DNA of 64,000 nt, from the NCBI GenBank assembly GCA_023053575.1, contig JAKZAP010000018.1:16830202-16894201 (forward strand). The letters are read 5' to 3'. Of the stretch, positions 22,250 through 33,756 are shown piece by piece. The stretch comes from Branchinecta lynchi. Lineage: Eukaryota > Arthropoda > Branchiopoda > Anostraca > Branchinectidae. The first letter of the stretch is position 1, and each line of letters starts with the position of its first letter. The translations under genes and the position numbers were made by a program. The notes beneath the pieces are model-generated. The model made no database searches, was not told where the DNA came from, and saw only the letters and a list, made by a program, of their open reading frames with translations.

Positions 22250-22726
22250 ATGTCAATCCTAAAACGCCAACGGAATGAAACATCGATGCGTTACGTAGGA
22301 AGGACAGAGAGAACTTTCGGAAAACGACTTGCAGAGCATGAGCAAGAAATTGACCACGCCCTCTCCAACGGACACCGTCATAACTATACTTTCAAATCTG
22401 CACTTGCAGAACATATTTTCGAAAACCCATCCCATTCAGTACATTTTGAAAAAGCCCAAATTCTTGCAACGTGCACCGGACTCCATCAAACCATTCGAGA
22501 AGCCGTTGAGATAAAGAAAAACCAAACAGGCATTAACCGAGATACAGGCGAGTACTCTTTACCGGAAACGTGGAACGGGGTTATTAAGGGAAGAAAATTT
22601 AAGCCTCAGTCCCTTATTAACAACAAAACCGAAGTCGATCAAAATGCAGAAAAAAATATTTCCTGCCGTCGCCCCAATCGTGCAGCAAAAACAGCAGCCG
22701 TGTCAAAAATTAAATCTCAGCACTAG
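22250..22726 (+). CDS. Penelope-like element GIY-YIG endonuclease domain (C-terminal fragment)
   Basis: A 158-codon frame from an ATG to TAG. Residues 14-30 read RYVGRTERTFGKRLAEH, the YIG half of a GIY-YIG nuclease with the conserved arginine in GKRLxEH. ALAEH and HSVHFEKAQIL follow near residues 52-72, then REAVEIKK and NRDTGEYSLPETW. This order is characteristic of the C-terminal endonuclease of Penelope-like retroelements, which nicks target DNA to prime reverse transcription. The reverse transcriptase expected upstream is not recognisable, and the GIY half is missing or frame-shifted, so this is a 5'-truncated copy. Its tail is duplicated (22539-22950), and a hammerhead-like motif lies about 340 bp downstream. 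Confidence 0.85.
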   Translation: MSILKRQRNETSMRYVGRTERTFGKRLAEHEQEIDHALSNGHRHNYTFKSALAEHIFENPSHSVHFEKAQILATCTGLHQTIREAVEIKKNQTGINRDTGEYSLPETWNGVIKGRKFKPQSLINNKTEVDQNAEKNISCRRPNRAAKTAAVSKIKSQH

Positions 22727-22950
22727 TTTTTCCGTGCAGTGATTATTCAAAGTAATAGATTCAGGCAAGTACTCATAATAGAAACGTAGAACGAGGTCAT
22801 TAATACAATAATATTTAAGTTTTCAGCCCCTTATTAATGAAAAAACCGAAGTTGATCAAAATGCAGAAAAAACCCTTTCCTGTCATCGCCCCAATCATGC
22901 AGCAAAAACAGCGTCGTTGTCAAAAATTAAATCTCAGGACTAGTTTTTTC
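22539..22950 (+). repeat. Direct duplication of the Penelope-like 3' coding tail
   Basis: 22539-22735 and 22757-22950 are diverged copies, each with CAGGCRAGTACTC, GTCGATCAAAATGCAGAAAA-like and AAAATTAAATCTCAGSACTAG. The second copy no longer has an open frame. Confidence 0.75.
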
Positions 22951-23063
22951 ATTATACTGGTACTTGAAGATAATTTACCTTAATAAGATATTTATAGTCG
23001 GTAGAAGCTTCAGTTATTTGTTACAGGTTTGTTTCCTTCCCCGAAGTTGAACAAGAAGATTGA

Positions 23064-23107
23064 CAGCCTGACGAGGACCCTTGCCAAGAAGGGCCGAAAT
23101 ATCGCTG
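23064..23107 (+). ncRNA. Small hammerhead-ribozyme-like motif
   Basis: Order: stem I strand CAGC (23064-23067), core CTGACGA, stem II GGACC...GGGCC around a TTGCCAAGAA loop, core GAAA (23096-23099), TATC, stem I strand GCTG (23104-23107). This fits CUGANGA-stem II-GAAA with little or no stem III, the form known for Penelope-associated hammerhead variants that work as dimers. Cleavage would follow the C at 23103. Inference from sequence; compare 38115-38166. Confidence 0.6.
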
Positions 23108-23200
23108 ATGAAAAATCAGAGCTGACGTATCCGTGTAAACATTGTTTGAATAAATGTTTCAAAGTCAGCTTGGGCTCAAAGAATATTTATCGATCTTCCA
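23108..23200 (+). mobile_element. Penelope-associated 3' tail
   Basis: AGCTGACGTATCCGTGTAAA and TGAATAAATGTTTCAAAGTC, then AGCTTGGGCTCAAAGAATAT, recur at 34243-34400 and 52420-52490 and, diverged, at 12690-12777. Confidence 0.55.
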
Positions 23201-23229
23201 CACAGAGAACACTACAAAATGCGCCGTAG

Positions 23230-25469
23230 GCGAAATTTTGTGTAAAACTAATTTTAATGCGTCAGATGAGATTGTTCCTTTAATATAAATTCACACATTC
23301 GCCGACCCGTAACGTAAAAGCGACTATGGTCAAACAGCCGATGATGTTTACATGTCCCCTACATTTTTCACAATTGGGATCGGCCTATTTTTGCTTTCAG
23401 TGTGTAGCTTCCTACTGAAGTTGTCAACCCATCTAAATTTTCAAACTATTGTATCTCAAGAAGGAATTTATGTATCAAAAAACGGATGATAGGTATTTTG
23501 GTCAGCATATCAAGGTCAATTGATTGCCGTTTAAAAACCTATCTGTATTAGTTGAAAAGTTGACTTTTTTGCCGTAGGCCAACTTTCTAATAATACCACT
23601 TAGAAAGAAGTGAAGGAAAAAGCTTTAATTTCTTTAGGAATTAGAGAATTTTTAAAGTTTACGAGGCACATCTGATACCATTTATCTTCCCAATGCCAAG
23701 TGCAAAAAATTGGAAGATAAACTCAGCAGAACTATCGAAGAGAAATCGGTAGAAACAATGGATGGTACCACTTTCGGACCCGCGGGAAAATGTAACTTTT
23801 TAGTTTTTGTAAACTTTTCTATTTCTCACTCAAGAAAGATATAGTGGCTGTGAGGCCGGGAAATGCCGCACATGTTTAGCACTTACAGATTTTAGTCCAT
23901 CTTCAATTTGAAGCTGGTGTCTGTCTGCTTGCCTGCTAGAACAGAGCTTTCTACTCGAAAGCAGAAACATAGGCGATGAAACGAAAGCTTGGCTGCACAA
24001 ATTCAATCGTCCTCTCTGACATAGGCTATACAACTCCACTCCACACCACACACCGTAGTCTCTGGCTCCAGGACAAACAAAAACCATCCTTTTTGGTCCC
24101 AGGCAAGAGTCCGACGGAGCTTTCCAAAATCTAATATCATATTCATCAATCCGGCCTAAGGTCCACACTTTCCGTAAAAACCGCAGAGTTTACACTTTCT
24201 AGCATTAAGCTGAAATCGGGGTACTAGGAAAAAAAACACACTACAAAACCAGTGTTGCTGTCGTAACACAGTTAAATGCACAAATGATGGGACGAAACTT
24301 TGCTGGAAGCGGACATCGAGCTGTAGAAGCTTCACCTTTGGAATTACTTCGTATTTCACCGCTGCACACGGACTCGGCGGTCCTCACTTCTTATTTCTGA
24401 CGAGGAAATAATGAACCTACTCGTACGTGTTTTTCTGGACATTTCCACGAATCGCCGACTTATTTGAAAAGGCTGGGAACGTCTATCCCAGTCGTTATCA
24501 CATTGTACCAGGCTTATAAGGGAGTCAGTGGAGCTGTTGTTGACGATCTCTAACACCTATCATATTGCTTTCTGTCAGAGCTAAACTGAGAGGGAACTGA
24601 AAAGATAAGAGATGCTATCAGCTCAAGGCGCTATTACGACCAACAACAAAGGTTCACTAGCGACATCTTGCGCTTTAGCAATTAACTCCGGTGTAAGTCC
24701 TGACCCAATACGTCCTTCATAAAATCCGATGCCAATTTGCCGCCAGACGCGCTAGAGGAACAATAACAATCACACGTGAGATAGGGGGATAAGTTATCTG
24801 ACAGGTGAATAAGTGATTAGGCTTTCGCTTCATATCGAGTCGCGCATTAGCCCCGTAGAAAAGTCAGTCAGCACTGAAGTCGGAAGACAAACTTGACAAA
24901 CTTGATGACGCTTGACAGAACAAAGTTGGGTAAAGTAAAAAGAGGGGAAGAGGCATTGTAAACAGTTTTGAACATGGTTTAAGAGGAACTGAATATAGCA
25001 AAACAAACCTGAATAAACGTACACGACGAAGTAACGTGTCATTGTTTTTCTTACGATAGCGCACCTAGCGACCAAAAAAGAACTAATCTGAGAGGAATTT
25101 TATGAGGGGCGTATTTGTTTCGCCTGTTATATCTTCGTGCAATATACATTTGTGGACTTTGGTAGTTATAGAATGAAGGAAGAAAGAGGATCAGGTGGAA
25201 TCCACAGCGTATGCGGTTAGAAAACGGTTAAGGGATAGAGAAAAACGCACTCGGCATGCTCAGATGGCGAAGGCGCCGTCCGTGGACCTGTACAGAGGGA
25301 AATAACACTTGGGAGTAGCGCCCAGGCTTGAAAAAAGTGACACACTCTAATAACTCCTAGTCGTGCAACTCCCACACCCCCCACAGTGTCTCCTCGGTGT
25401 AAGCCGCATCTTAGCTGTACTAAAAAGAAATCTGAAGCCGCAAGTGTGTCTCTTTGAATTTCGTGAGCG
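23230..25469. other. Unassigned stretch; possible minus-strand exon at 23830-24160
   Basis: A minus-strand frame at about 23830-24168 has a possible donor TCT|GTAAGT near 23883, but no ATG start and no domain I recognise. Otherwise there is only the SINE-like copy at 24715. Nothing else is supportable. Confidence 0.25.
24715..24885 (+). repeat. Second copy of the SINE-like body
   Basis: CATAAAATCCGATGCCAATT, GCCGCCAGACGCGCTAGAGG, ACACGTGAGAT and GCGCATTAGCCCCGTAGAAA align with 5285-5450. The CCGCCAGA-CGCTAG word resembles a CTCF-type motif, but function is untested. Confidence 0.5.
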
Positions 25470-25708
25470 TACACTGTCAGAAGTTTCATAACAGATAGCG
25501 TATAACACTTTCAAGAATAACACCTTTTCACTGAGAAATAAAGTGTTATGACCAATAAAGTTTACACTATTTCGTGCCTAGATCTCCAACAACACCTTCA
25601 ACTGGTAAAAATACTAACGGGAACGAAAGAAACATAACAGATAACATGTCAAAGTGTTATCTGCTGAAAACGCACATTCTTCTGTTGTCGTTATGTAACT
25701 TCTGAACA
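25470..25708. mobile_element. ACACTGTCAGAAG inverted-repeat element
   Basis: Starts ACACTGTCAGAAGTTTCATA and ends ...CGTTATGTAACTTCTGA. It shares AACACCTTTTCAC, ATTTCGTGCCTAGATCTCC and AACAACACCTTCAA with 37281-37661. The right end is cut by a TGGCAC fragment. Confidence 0.65.
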
Positions 25709-26089
25709 TTTGGAAGTACCTTAATTCGCGATCACTGGAATTTTTGACCCCCCTCAACTCCCCCAAAAGTTCCGAACTCGGTCCGGTTCTGTCACTGATG
25801 AATCTAGGGCTTGTGCTTGTTCTTCCCACCAAATTCATCCCCATCGCTCCACTCTAAGCGTTTCACAAGTTTCCCGGTTCCCCCTCCAACTCCCCCCGGG
25901 CACACATTCGTCTAATCCGGAAAATGGAACATCACAGACGCTGCCAAGCTTCCACCAAGTTTCATCGTCCTAGCCCTTCTGGAAGTTGGCTACCCTAACT
26001 CGAGAACAGTGGACCGACAGACCAACCGACCGACCGACCGAAAAGTGATCGGTATATGGCACTTGAGCGAAGCTTCAAGCCCATAAAAA
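25709..26089 (-). mobile_element. TGGCAC element, reverse fragment
   Basis: GGAAGTACCTTAATTCGCG, CCACCAAATTCATCCCCATC, a GACCGACCGACCGA tract and the head GGTATATGGCACTTGAGCG...CCATAAAAA (26051-26089). Confidence 0.65.
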
Positions 26090-26157
26090 CGATCTGGACT
26101 CCCTTTGTTCTAATTATTACCGACGCGTAGGATTCCTTCTTTCTTGTACGATCCCTT
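26086..26157. repeat. Approx. 70-bp sequence repeated at 31641-31710
   Basis: ATTATTACCGACGCGTAGGA and TTCCTTCTTTCTTGTACGAT are identical in both places. It has no known identity; it lies between the TGGCAC terminus and the GGGATCCC copy. Confidence 0.7.
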
Positions 26158-26162
26158 TGTGC

Positions 26163-28302
26163 AACAAGACCGACGGTTTCGATGGTATCCCAAAAATGTA
26201 ATGTTTGATCCAGACTCCTTGAAATTTACTATTAAGATTTAGAAGCAGGATAAGTAGAATGGCCAATCATCTGAGGAAACCAAGTTCAGGTCTGGATTTG
26301 GTAGATGTGTTTACCCCAGTCATGTCTAGTTTTTACGAAATTGTAAAAAAAAACTTCCTGGCTGACTTCTGCCAAATTTCGTGTTTCGGCCAGATTCCGG
26401 ACTTGCCCGGCAAAAAACGAAAGCTCAAAAACAAATTCAACATATCTCCGTTCCTCTATATCGAACCTCTGAGTACATGTTTTTATGGCACTTGCCTTCC
26501 GACCAAGTGCCATATACCGATCACATTTCCGTCGGTCGGTCGGTCGGTTAGTCCGGTGTTTGCGAGTTAGGGTACTTCCAGATACGCTAGGACGATGAAA
26601 CTTGGCAGGCGTTTCAGGGAGCCGACCAAACTGGCTTGGAAATAGTCACTTGCCTGATCCGACCTTCGTGGGGGGAGGGGGAGGTGGTGGAATCCGGAAA
26701 ATAGGGACATTCATAACTTTCGAACGGTTGATCGGATCATAATGAAACTTTATATCTAGAAAGATCTCGGGTTTCAGATGTCTCATTTTGAGTCCGGACT
26801 GGATCCGATGAATCTGGGGGGGGGGAGTAGGAGGGGGGAACCAGAAATCGTGTGAAACTCTCAGAGTGGAGCGATCGGGATGAAACTTGGTGGTAAGAAC
26901 AAGCACAAGCTCTAGATACATCGCTGACAGAATTGGACCGAATTCGGACACTGTGGGGGGAGTCGGAAGGGAGGGGTCCGGAATTCTGGCGATCTGTAGT
27001 TAATGTACTCCCAGGTTGGCTAGGACGATAAAACTTGGCAGGCGTATCAGGGAGCCGATCAAGCTAACTTGGAAATAGTCACTTGCCCGATCCGAACATC
27101 GTGGGGAGAGGGGGAGGGGGCGGAATGCGGAAAATAGGGACATGCATAACTTTCAAACGGGTGATTGGATCTTAATGAAACTTGATGTCTGGAAAGATAT
27201 CGTGTCTTAGATGTCTCATTTCAAGTCAGGGCCGGATCCGACGAATCTGGGGGGGGGGAGTCGGAGGGGAGAACCGGAAATCGTGTGAAACTCTCAGAGT
27301 GGAGCGATCGGGATGAAACTTGGTGCGAACAACAAGCACACGCTCTAAATACATCACTGACAAGACTGGACCGGATTCGGACACTGTGGGGGGTAGGCAG
27401 ATGGGGGTTCCGGAATTCCGGCGATTCGTAGTTAATGTACTTCCAGGTTGCCTAGGACGATAAAACTTGGCAGGCATCTGAGGGGACCAGACCAGATTAA
27501 CTTGGAGACAGTCACTTGACCGATCTGACTATCGTGGGGGGAGGGGGACTGCAGAATCCGGAAATTAGTAGCATGCATAACTTTCGAATGGGTTATCAGA
27601 TCTTAACGAAACTTGATATCTTGAAAGACCTCATGTCTCAGCATGTCCCATTTCAAGTCCAGACCGGATTCGACGAGCTGGGAGGGGGGGGGGAGGGTCG
27701 GAGGGGAGAACTGGACATCTTGTGACACGCATAGAGTGGAGCGATCAGGATGAAACTTTTGACCATCACGTCCATCTGACCCAGTCTTGCAAGTGACATA
27801 TGAGCTTCCAGCTCTTGTTAGTACATTTTCCGATTTTGCCAGATTCCAGGTGAACGAGAAAATAAATTTGATATACGGCTTCAGCATGCCTTTTTACCAC
27901 TACATCGAACCTCTAATCAACTTCAGATAAAACTTTTACTTTTAGAAAAAAGGCCAGTTTTGGCCGGATTCCGGGCGAACTGCTTGTCAGACAAGAAAGT
28001 GATTTCCATATAAATATTCAGCATTTTGGCTATCTTGCCCGGCGAGAAAATAATTTTAATATTCGTGTTCAGCATGTCTTCTTAGCCCTAAATGGACTAT
28101 CTAAATAGCTGCTAAAAAATATTGTGTTCGCCCCTTAATTTGAACCAAACAACGACCCCTAAAGGTGGGGCTATAGAGCCTATTTACGAACTAGACCTGT
28201 CCCTCGACCAAAAGAATTCTCGCACCAAGTTTCATTAGAATATCTCATTCCCTTCGAGAGTTATCGTGCTGACAGACAGACGGACGGACAGACATTGCTG
28301 TG
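26163..28302 (-). mobile_element. GGGATCCC element, reverse, split by a TGGCAC element
   Basis: Starts AACAAGACCGACGGTTTCGA then TGGTATCCCAAAAATGTAATG (the reversed tail). Units continue to 26479, are interrupted at 26480-27819, resume with CCGATTTTGCCAGATTCCAG, and end near the reversed head TTCGAGAGTTATCGTGCTGA, CAGACGGACGGACAG (28302). The final GGGATCCC is lost. Confidence 0.65.
26480..27819 (+). mobile_element. TGGCAC element nested in a GGGATCCC copy
   Basis: Head TTTTTATGGCACTTGCCTTC ... CAAGTGCCATATACC, a GTCGGTCGGTCGGT tract and G-rich half-units with GATGAAACTTGGT at 26879 and 27312. Tail GTGACATATGAGCTTCCAGC, TCTTGTT. AGTACAT lies on both sides (26472 and 27820), a possible 7-bp target duplication. 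Confidence 0.75.
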
Positions 28303-28611
28303 TTATAACGAAGGATTTGGTGAAATTCCGACTGCAAGTCAGAGTGATTCCCCACACATCACCTCTCTTTACTATTTTCTTTTCATTTTTCTACTCCGCC
28401 ATTTAAATGTTCTTGCCGGGTTTAACAAAACTATGTGAAGTTCACGACAGTTGATTTTGCCAGACCCCGCATTGCATATACGTCGAGCTTGAATTTAATC
28501 TTGATTTTATTTTACTCCTTAGGAGCAGGCTTATACTCTACAAACTCTCCGGAGATCCCCGATAGGAAACTCCTGACGACGCGGTAACCGACCATATTGC
28601 AAAATTTTCGT
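28303..28611. other. No gene recognised
   Basis: About 300 bp without coding or repeat signal, apart from a family fragment starting at 28612 (GACAGATAGCACGAGGATGC, GCGGTTTCAATAGATAA) that belongs to the ACACTGTCAGAAG family. Confidence 0.35.
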
Positions 28612-28671
28612 GACAGATAGCACGAGGATGCGCGGTTTCAATAGATAACTCTTAGGATGTTAACTGTTATA

Positions 28672-28828
28672 CACTGTAAAATTTTTTTTGTAGTATTTGC
28701 TACTGGGATTAATCTTGTCTTTATCGAGACAAGAATACCCCTAATTCGGATTAATTTTATCCCAATAGAGTTAAGATTAATCCCAGTAGCAAATACTGCA
28801 TCCTTATTCGGAGAAACTTTTTACAGTA
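28672..28828. mobile_element. Mariner-like MITE, 157 bp
   Basis: CACTGTAAAA...TTTTTACAGT ends between TA dinucleotides (28670-28671 and 28829-28830). The interior folds back: GTATTTGCTACTGGGATTAA pairs with TTAATCCCAGTAGCAAATAC. The TA target fits Tc1/mariner. It lies next to an ACACTGTCAGAAG fragment. Confidence 0.75.
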
Positions 28829-28830
28829 TA

Positions 28831-29675
28831 TTCTTCAAACGTTACGCATTAATAGGTTATACATACAGAAAGAGCCGAAATTTACCGCCAAAAAAGCATC
28901 TGCTGCCTTTTTTTTTTTGTCATCATGATATATTCATCATGTCATTATGATAGTTGAATTAAGTAATTGTGGGATGTTCAGTTATCAATGCTTTTGTTGT
29001 TTGTTTTATATTTTTTGCCATATTTTTCTTTGCTTATGGCCCTCGGGCTTTTGAAGCAATAAAGTAGTTATAGTATTATTAGTATTTTATTATCAGAATT
29101 GTCAGCAGATGCCTTTAAGGCTCTTCCTGGCAATGCATAACCTTTGAAAAATGGAACTTCGCATCCTTGTGGTATCTGTTCTGAAACCTCTGACAGTAAA
29201 GGTGGCATCGGTTCACCTGCTTTGCCTGAGCTCTTTATTAACTCTCCTTTCAGATTAGGTGAATTAATAAAGCTGGTCTATGAGGATACAAATAGCTCTG
29301 GCAAATTAGCAGGGCTAGAGGGTAGCTAAAGGGATTATAGCGTCTTAGGTTTCTGATATGCGAAATGTCACCGCTTTACAAGTAGGAGTACTCGTAGCGT
29401 CACCTATGATTTACGAAATGACACATCTGCTTCTATTGCAATATCGCTTCTCAGCACCTAAAAGCTGAAACCGACTGGCGTCTTTCAACCTCTACCAATG
29501 CTACCTAGCCGAACATGTAAAAAAGTAACAGGGTAGACTTTTTATTTGATGAACTTCTTTTACTAGTATCTTTGTTGTCTGAACTAATTGTGTTACTAAG
29601 AATCACAGCACTGAGATGTCTAAGTTGTTTTTGTGAGAGACCACATTCCACAAATCCATACTATAACACATCAAC
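28831..29675. other. No gene recognised
   Basis: A 61-codon plus frame at 29144-29329 starts at TTG and has no known domain. Otherwise AT-rich. Confidence 0.3.
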
Positions 29676-29677
29676 TA

Positions 29678-29835
29678 CACTGTAAAAAAAAATCATTCAG
29701 TATTTGCTACTCGGATTAATGTTATCTTTATTGAGATAAAATTAACCCTAATTCGGATTAATTTTATCCCAATAGAGATAAGACTTATCCCAGTAGCAAA
29801 TACTGTATCCTTATTCGGAGAAACTTTTTACAGTG
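29678..29835. mobile_element. Mariner-like MITE, second copy, 158 bp
   Basis: CACTGTAAAAA...TTTTTACAGTG exact terminal inverted repeat, flanked by TA (29676-29677, 29836-29837). Same foldback core as 28672. Confidence 0.82.
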
Positions 29836-29837
29836 TA

Positions 29838-30250
29838 GTCAAAACACTCGGAATGAAATAAACCCAAAGACTGGAATGATTCGTCACTGACTTCTTTAAT
29901 CGAATCCTATTTGTAGTTGCGAAAGTTATCTATTGCTCGGGAAGGTTCTGGTCGTTCGATCAAGAACATATAATACCACTAGTAGAACATCCGTATCTCC
30001 TTTCTTCTGATGCGTCCTGACTTGGATTGTGTAGTTCCCAGTCTGAATGAGAGCTAATCATACCCGGAGATCCCGCGAAACATGCGAACCCTATATAGAA
30101 CAAACACAAGGTGGTTCTGTCGACAATCGGACCCAATATCCCGGACAACTGTGTTCTACTCAGTTTTCGCGTTTCGGTTTCCGAATAGCCCTACGAGGTC
30201 TCGGGTATAAACACCTGCTCAATATTTCAAGAAAACGATCGCGGGGTTGG
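29838..30250. other. No gene recognised
   Basis: Overlapping frames at 29960-30271 on both strands lack a domain; nothing supportable. Confidence 0.3.
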
Positions 30251-30857
30251 GTAAATCTGTTAGCACGATAACTCTTGAAGAGGTTGAGATATTTTCTTAA
30301 AACTTGGTCTGAGGGTCAATTATCGCAGATTGGCCATGTAGCCATGTACTAAAGGATGGCGGAGGGAGGATCGACTAAAAAGATGCACGGCACGCACGAA
30401 ATAGTGTAGGAGGCAAGATCACTAAAAAGAGGCACGGAAACTAAAAGGGCCCTTTCAGTCTTCAGAGTGAGGGGCAGGAGCGATGTTCAAACGAGCCTTC
30501 TTTTAGGCTCTGGAGTTACGAACTCTCACATACTTTTCTACTTCTACTACTGGCTAATCTCTTTTAATTATTCGTGCCTCCTGCGCCATGCCGTGCCTCT
30601 TTTTAATCGATCCCGGCGGAGGGGGCTTCAGAATAAGGGGTGAGAAAGATTGGCCCTGTAGCCGTGCACATAGAGAGGCTTTAGACTTTCAGAAAAATGT
30701 GTTTTAGCTGATATGACAGTCAATGTAAAGGTAGGGAGACCTGCTGAATTCGTGTCTAAAAATTTCCTCGTCGGAAAAGTAGCGATCTGTGCTGTCGTTA
30801 CAGAAGTCCAAATAAGTAATACGCTTTAGGATACCATCGACATCTTTGGTCTTGTTT
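30251..30857 (+). mobile_element. GGGATCCC element, truncated, with a Mutator-like element inside
   Basis: Head lost; starts near TTAGCACGATAACTCTTGAA, then GAGATATTTTCTTAAAACTTGG. Interrupted at 30367-30614, then GGCTTCAGAATAAGGGGTG and the tail TAGGATACCATCGACATCTT, TGGTCTTGTT. Confidence 0.6.
30367..30614. mobile_element. GGGATCGACTAAAA element 3, GCACGG subtype
   Basis: AGGATCGACTAAAAAGATGC ... GCCTCTTTTTAATCGATCCC with a perfect 9-bp duplication GGCGGAGGG (30358-30366, 30615-30623). The arms carry AGGCACGG in place of CAGGAAGG. Confidence 0.82.
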
Positions 30858-33756
30858 GTTTACGGTTTGAGGAGCAGTTCAACAGGATTCAGAATTCTAT
30901 TTAGCTTTAAAAAGTCCTGTATTGAACGTTGAGTTTTTTTCGGTAAATACAATTCATAAAATATTTACGCGCAAATAATTAGTCAAGCGGAGCGAGTCCT
31001 AATTCACGATTCTCAGTGCTTATTTACCTTGGAGCGCGTTCACGTTAACTTGTCAGGACTTATGGGTGTTTGTTTGCGCCGAATGCAATATCGAGTTATG
31101 GTCCCGAAAAGCCGCCAAACTTTGTTGAGTTATGTTTCTGACAGAGCAAGAAAGAAACAAGTACCGTGGCAATCGAATCACAAGGTCCCTTGTTGATCGG
31201 ACAGAAGACTGGGGATGGGTGGTCTCGGAACAAAGTTCATTCTACGATTTTCCTCATCATCATCAAATCTCTGAAAAACCTTCTCGTCTGTCCGGAAGCA
31301 GTCACAAGAAGGCACAACACGGCATAAAGAGTGGGTATACGAAAAGACTGGGCATCCTGCACCAGGAGACCCGAACCGTCCATGCCTTCTTTTCTTCTCC
31401 TGAGTTCTCGAGTATACCCTTGTTGAAGATGACGAGGGGCAGGAAACATGGGTAGCGTTCCCGCGAAGTATTATTGGTTACGATTGTCACTATTCTTGTT
31501 ATTATTGCCGTTCCAGAGCCCGCCCTAATAAGTAAATTGGCTCCTCCCACTCATTATTTTCGTTCCATGACTGTCATGATCGTTACTATTTACTTATGGT
31601 GGTCGCGAGCATCATAAGTGATAATAACTATCGGCTCTGCAAAACGATCTGAAGTCCGTTTGTTCTAATTATTACCGACGCGTAGGATTCCTTCTTTCTT
31701 GTACGATCCGTCAGAGTGATGACGTATGTTCGCGTAGTTATTATTTTCGTTCCAGAGAGCGTGATAACTACCACAATACGGCGATCGCCCCTCCTCTTAT
31801 CATCGTAACTTGTAATAACTTCTCTGGAACGCTACCATGATCTAGCCTTTCCGCACGAAAGCATAGCGTAACCTACCAAGCACACGGACGGGTGTTTTCC
31901 CGAAAGGTTATAAGCGACATTTTTCTCAAAATTCAGTCATTAGCGATGTCCGATCTGCAGCTGCGTCGTTGATGTCTGGTAGATAGCGAAATCGGAGCAA
32001 TCGCTACGGAGATGCACAGTTTTCTTTCTAGAACTTTCAGAAGTGTCTCTTCTAATCTTTTGTAAAATACTGTCGATAAGAGGGCCGTTTCGTTTTTTTT
32101 TCAGTTCCGGAGGTTTAGCCTATCTGCCCGAAAAGTAACGTTTAGCCGTTTAATTTTCACCTGGTTGAATACTCGTTCTTTTCGACATGATCTCCTGCTC
32201 CTCGACATTTTTCACGCGGACATGCTCGAGAACTCCGGAGCTAAAAGATGGCATGAACGGTTAGTGCCTATTTATGCAACATGCCTTCTTTTACTACGCC
32301 ATTCCTTTTTTTAGCACACGTTCCGCCTGCACCATGCCTAGCCGTGCCGTGCGTTCTTTTAATTGTACCGTGTTCTTCATAACTGTGCTGACTGAAAAAA
32401 AAAAAAAATTGAAAACTGAGTTAACTATACCACTGGAAAGAACATAGCTGATTTAGTTAAATTGTACTAAGTGTTAGATGACTACATTAGCACCATCTAA
32501 CAGATAGATTAGTTTTACTTTCTGAGTTCCTACTTTCTTCATGCATATGGCATACACAAAACTGGGCCCAAAAATTATGAAAATGTAGTTACTACAGTTT
32601 TGAAAAACACGGTACAATTGTTTCCTGCCCGTCTAATTAATTAGTAATGGAAGATCATTGCTTCAAAGAAGCTTCAGTCCCGACTATCGTATCAGCGAAA
32701 TCACTGGATTCTCAAGTTCGTGCACAGGGCCGCCACCCATTTATAAGCTGCAGATCCCTTAAAGTTCAATGTGCACATCAAACTACCCCAATCCCACTCT
32801 GTAACAACCTAGGAACAATACTTACCCCCTAGATCAGCAGCTTTTTCAACAGTTTCCTCTCTGTGATATTTCAAAGCGTAACTTTTTGGGCCAGTACATG
32901 CTCAATTTACTAGCTTGGACAAAGATAAAAGTGATGTTTCTTATAATCCTTAGTAGATCTTTATTTTATGCAAAAATCAGCTTGTATGATTCAGATTCGA
33001 ATAGGTTATTTGTTTTTGAATGATTTTTGTAGCTATGTTGTTTTTTATAAGCTTATTGTATATTCTGGTACATTTTATAAAGCAAGTTAATCGAGCTTCA
33101 CAACACTATTCCACAAAGAAAAACTTTTAACAGACTTCTGATGAAACACTAGAACAATCAGGTAAACTGCATCTGCGGCTTGACTTTGGTGACATATCAA
33201 ATATATCCTTCTCTATCAAGCATTGCTGGGAATTTTTGAATTTCCTGCCACGGTATCCCAGCTCCTAAGATTTGGATCGCCGAAATTCCAGAGAGGTAAA
33301 GACAAGGGATAACAAGAAAACGGCCCATTTTCGTAGCGCCTTCTAAGGAATTCGGAAATGTTTATTTGTGAAGCATTTAATATAAAGTAAAGCATTAGAA
33401 GTGTCCATTGTGCTTTAAGAAAACTTCTCTGGCAATTTGGGCACCCTGCCAAAGACAAAATTTTGGGAAGTGAGTGTAAACAGTCTTTGTGGCCTGAGAA
33501 AATAGAAGAGATTGAACTTGCTGTTTGCTAGAAAGAAGAAAGTAAACTTTTAGGAGATACTGGGATTTGCAATGGTTGGTGTAATAGAATCCCAGAAAAA
33601 GAGTTCTCAGTGAGACTCTCGACTAGCCAACTTTGATCTCCCAAACTTAGGTTGTCTTTATCTTCTGCAAATAAATTAAGGCCGTTTGGAGTCTTTCAAG
33701 AAGTAAAGTCTTGAAAGGGGACCAGACCATTTTCTTGTCCCTCTTTGTGTATGTAC
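30858..33756. other. Long stretch without recognised genes
   Basis: 31641-31710 repeats 26086-26157. Around 31751-31832, CGTTCCAGAGAGCGTGATAA and TTCTCTGGAACG are inverted ends of a possible MITE. CTAAAAGATGGCATGAACGG at 32240 with CCGTGCGTTCTTTTAATTG at 32350 may be a decayed GGGATCGACTAAAA relative. Frames at 31132-31455 (plus) and 33216-33458 (minus) have no domain. Confidence 0.3.

Noticed and set aside
23830..24168. Minus-strand frame with cysteine-rich segment
   Set aside because: Starts at GTG, lacks a known domain, and the possible donor alone is not enough to call an exon.
31132..31455. 107-codon plus-strand frame
   Set aside because: No domain, non-typical start, overlapped by antisense frames, and located in a repeat-rich stretch.
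32220..32370. Another GGGATCGACTAAAA element
   Set aside because: Inner modules look related, but the terminal GGGATCGAC ends and a target duplication are absent.
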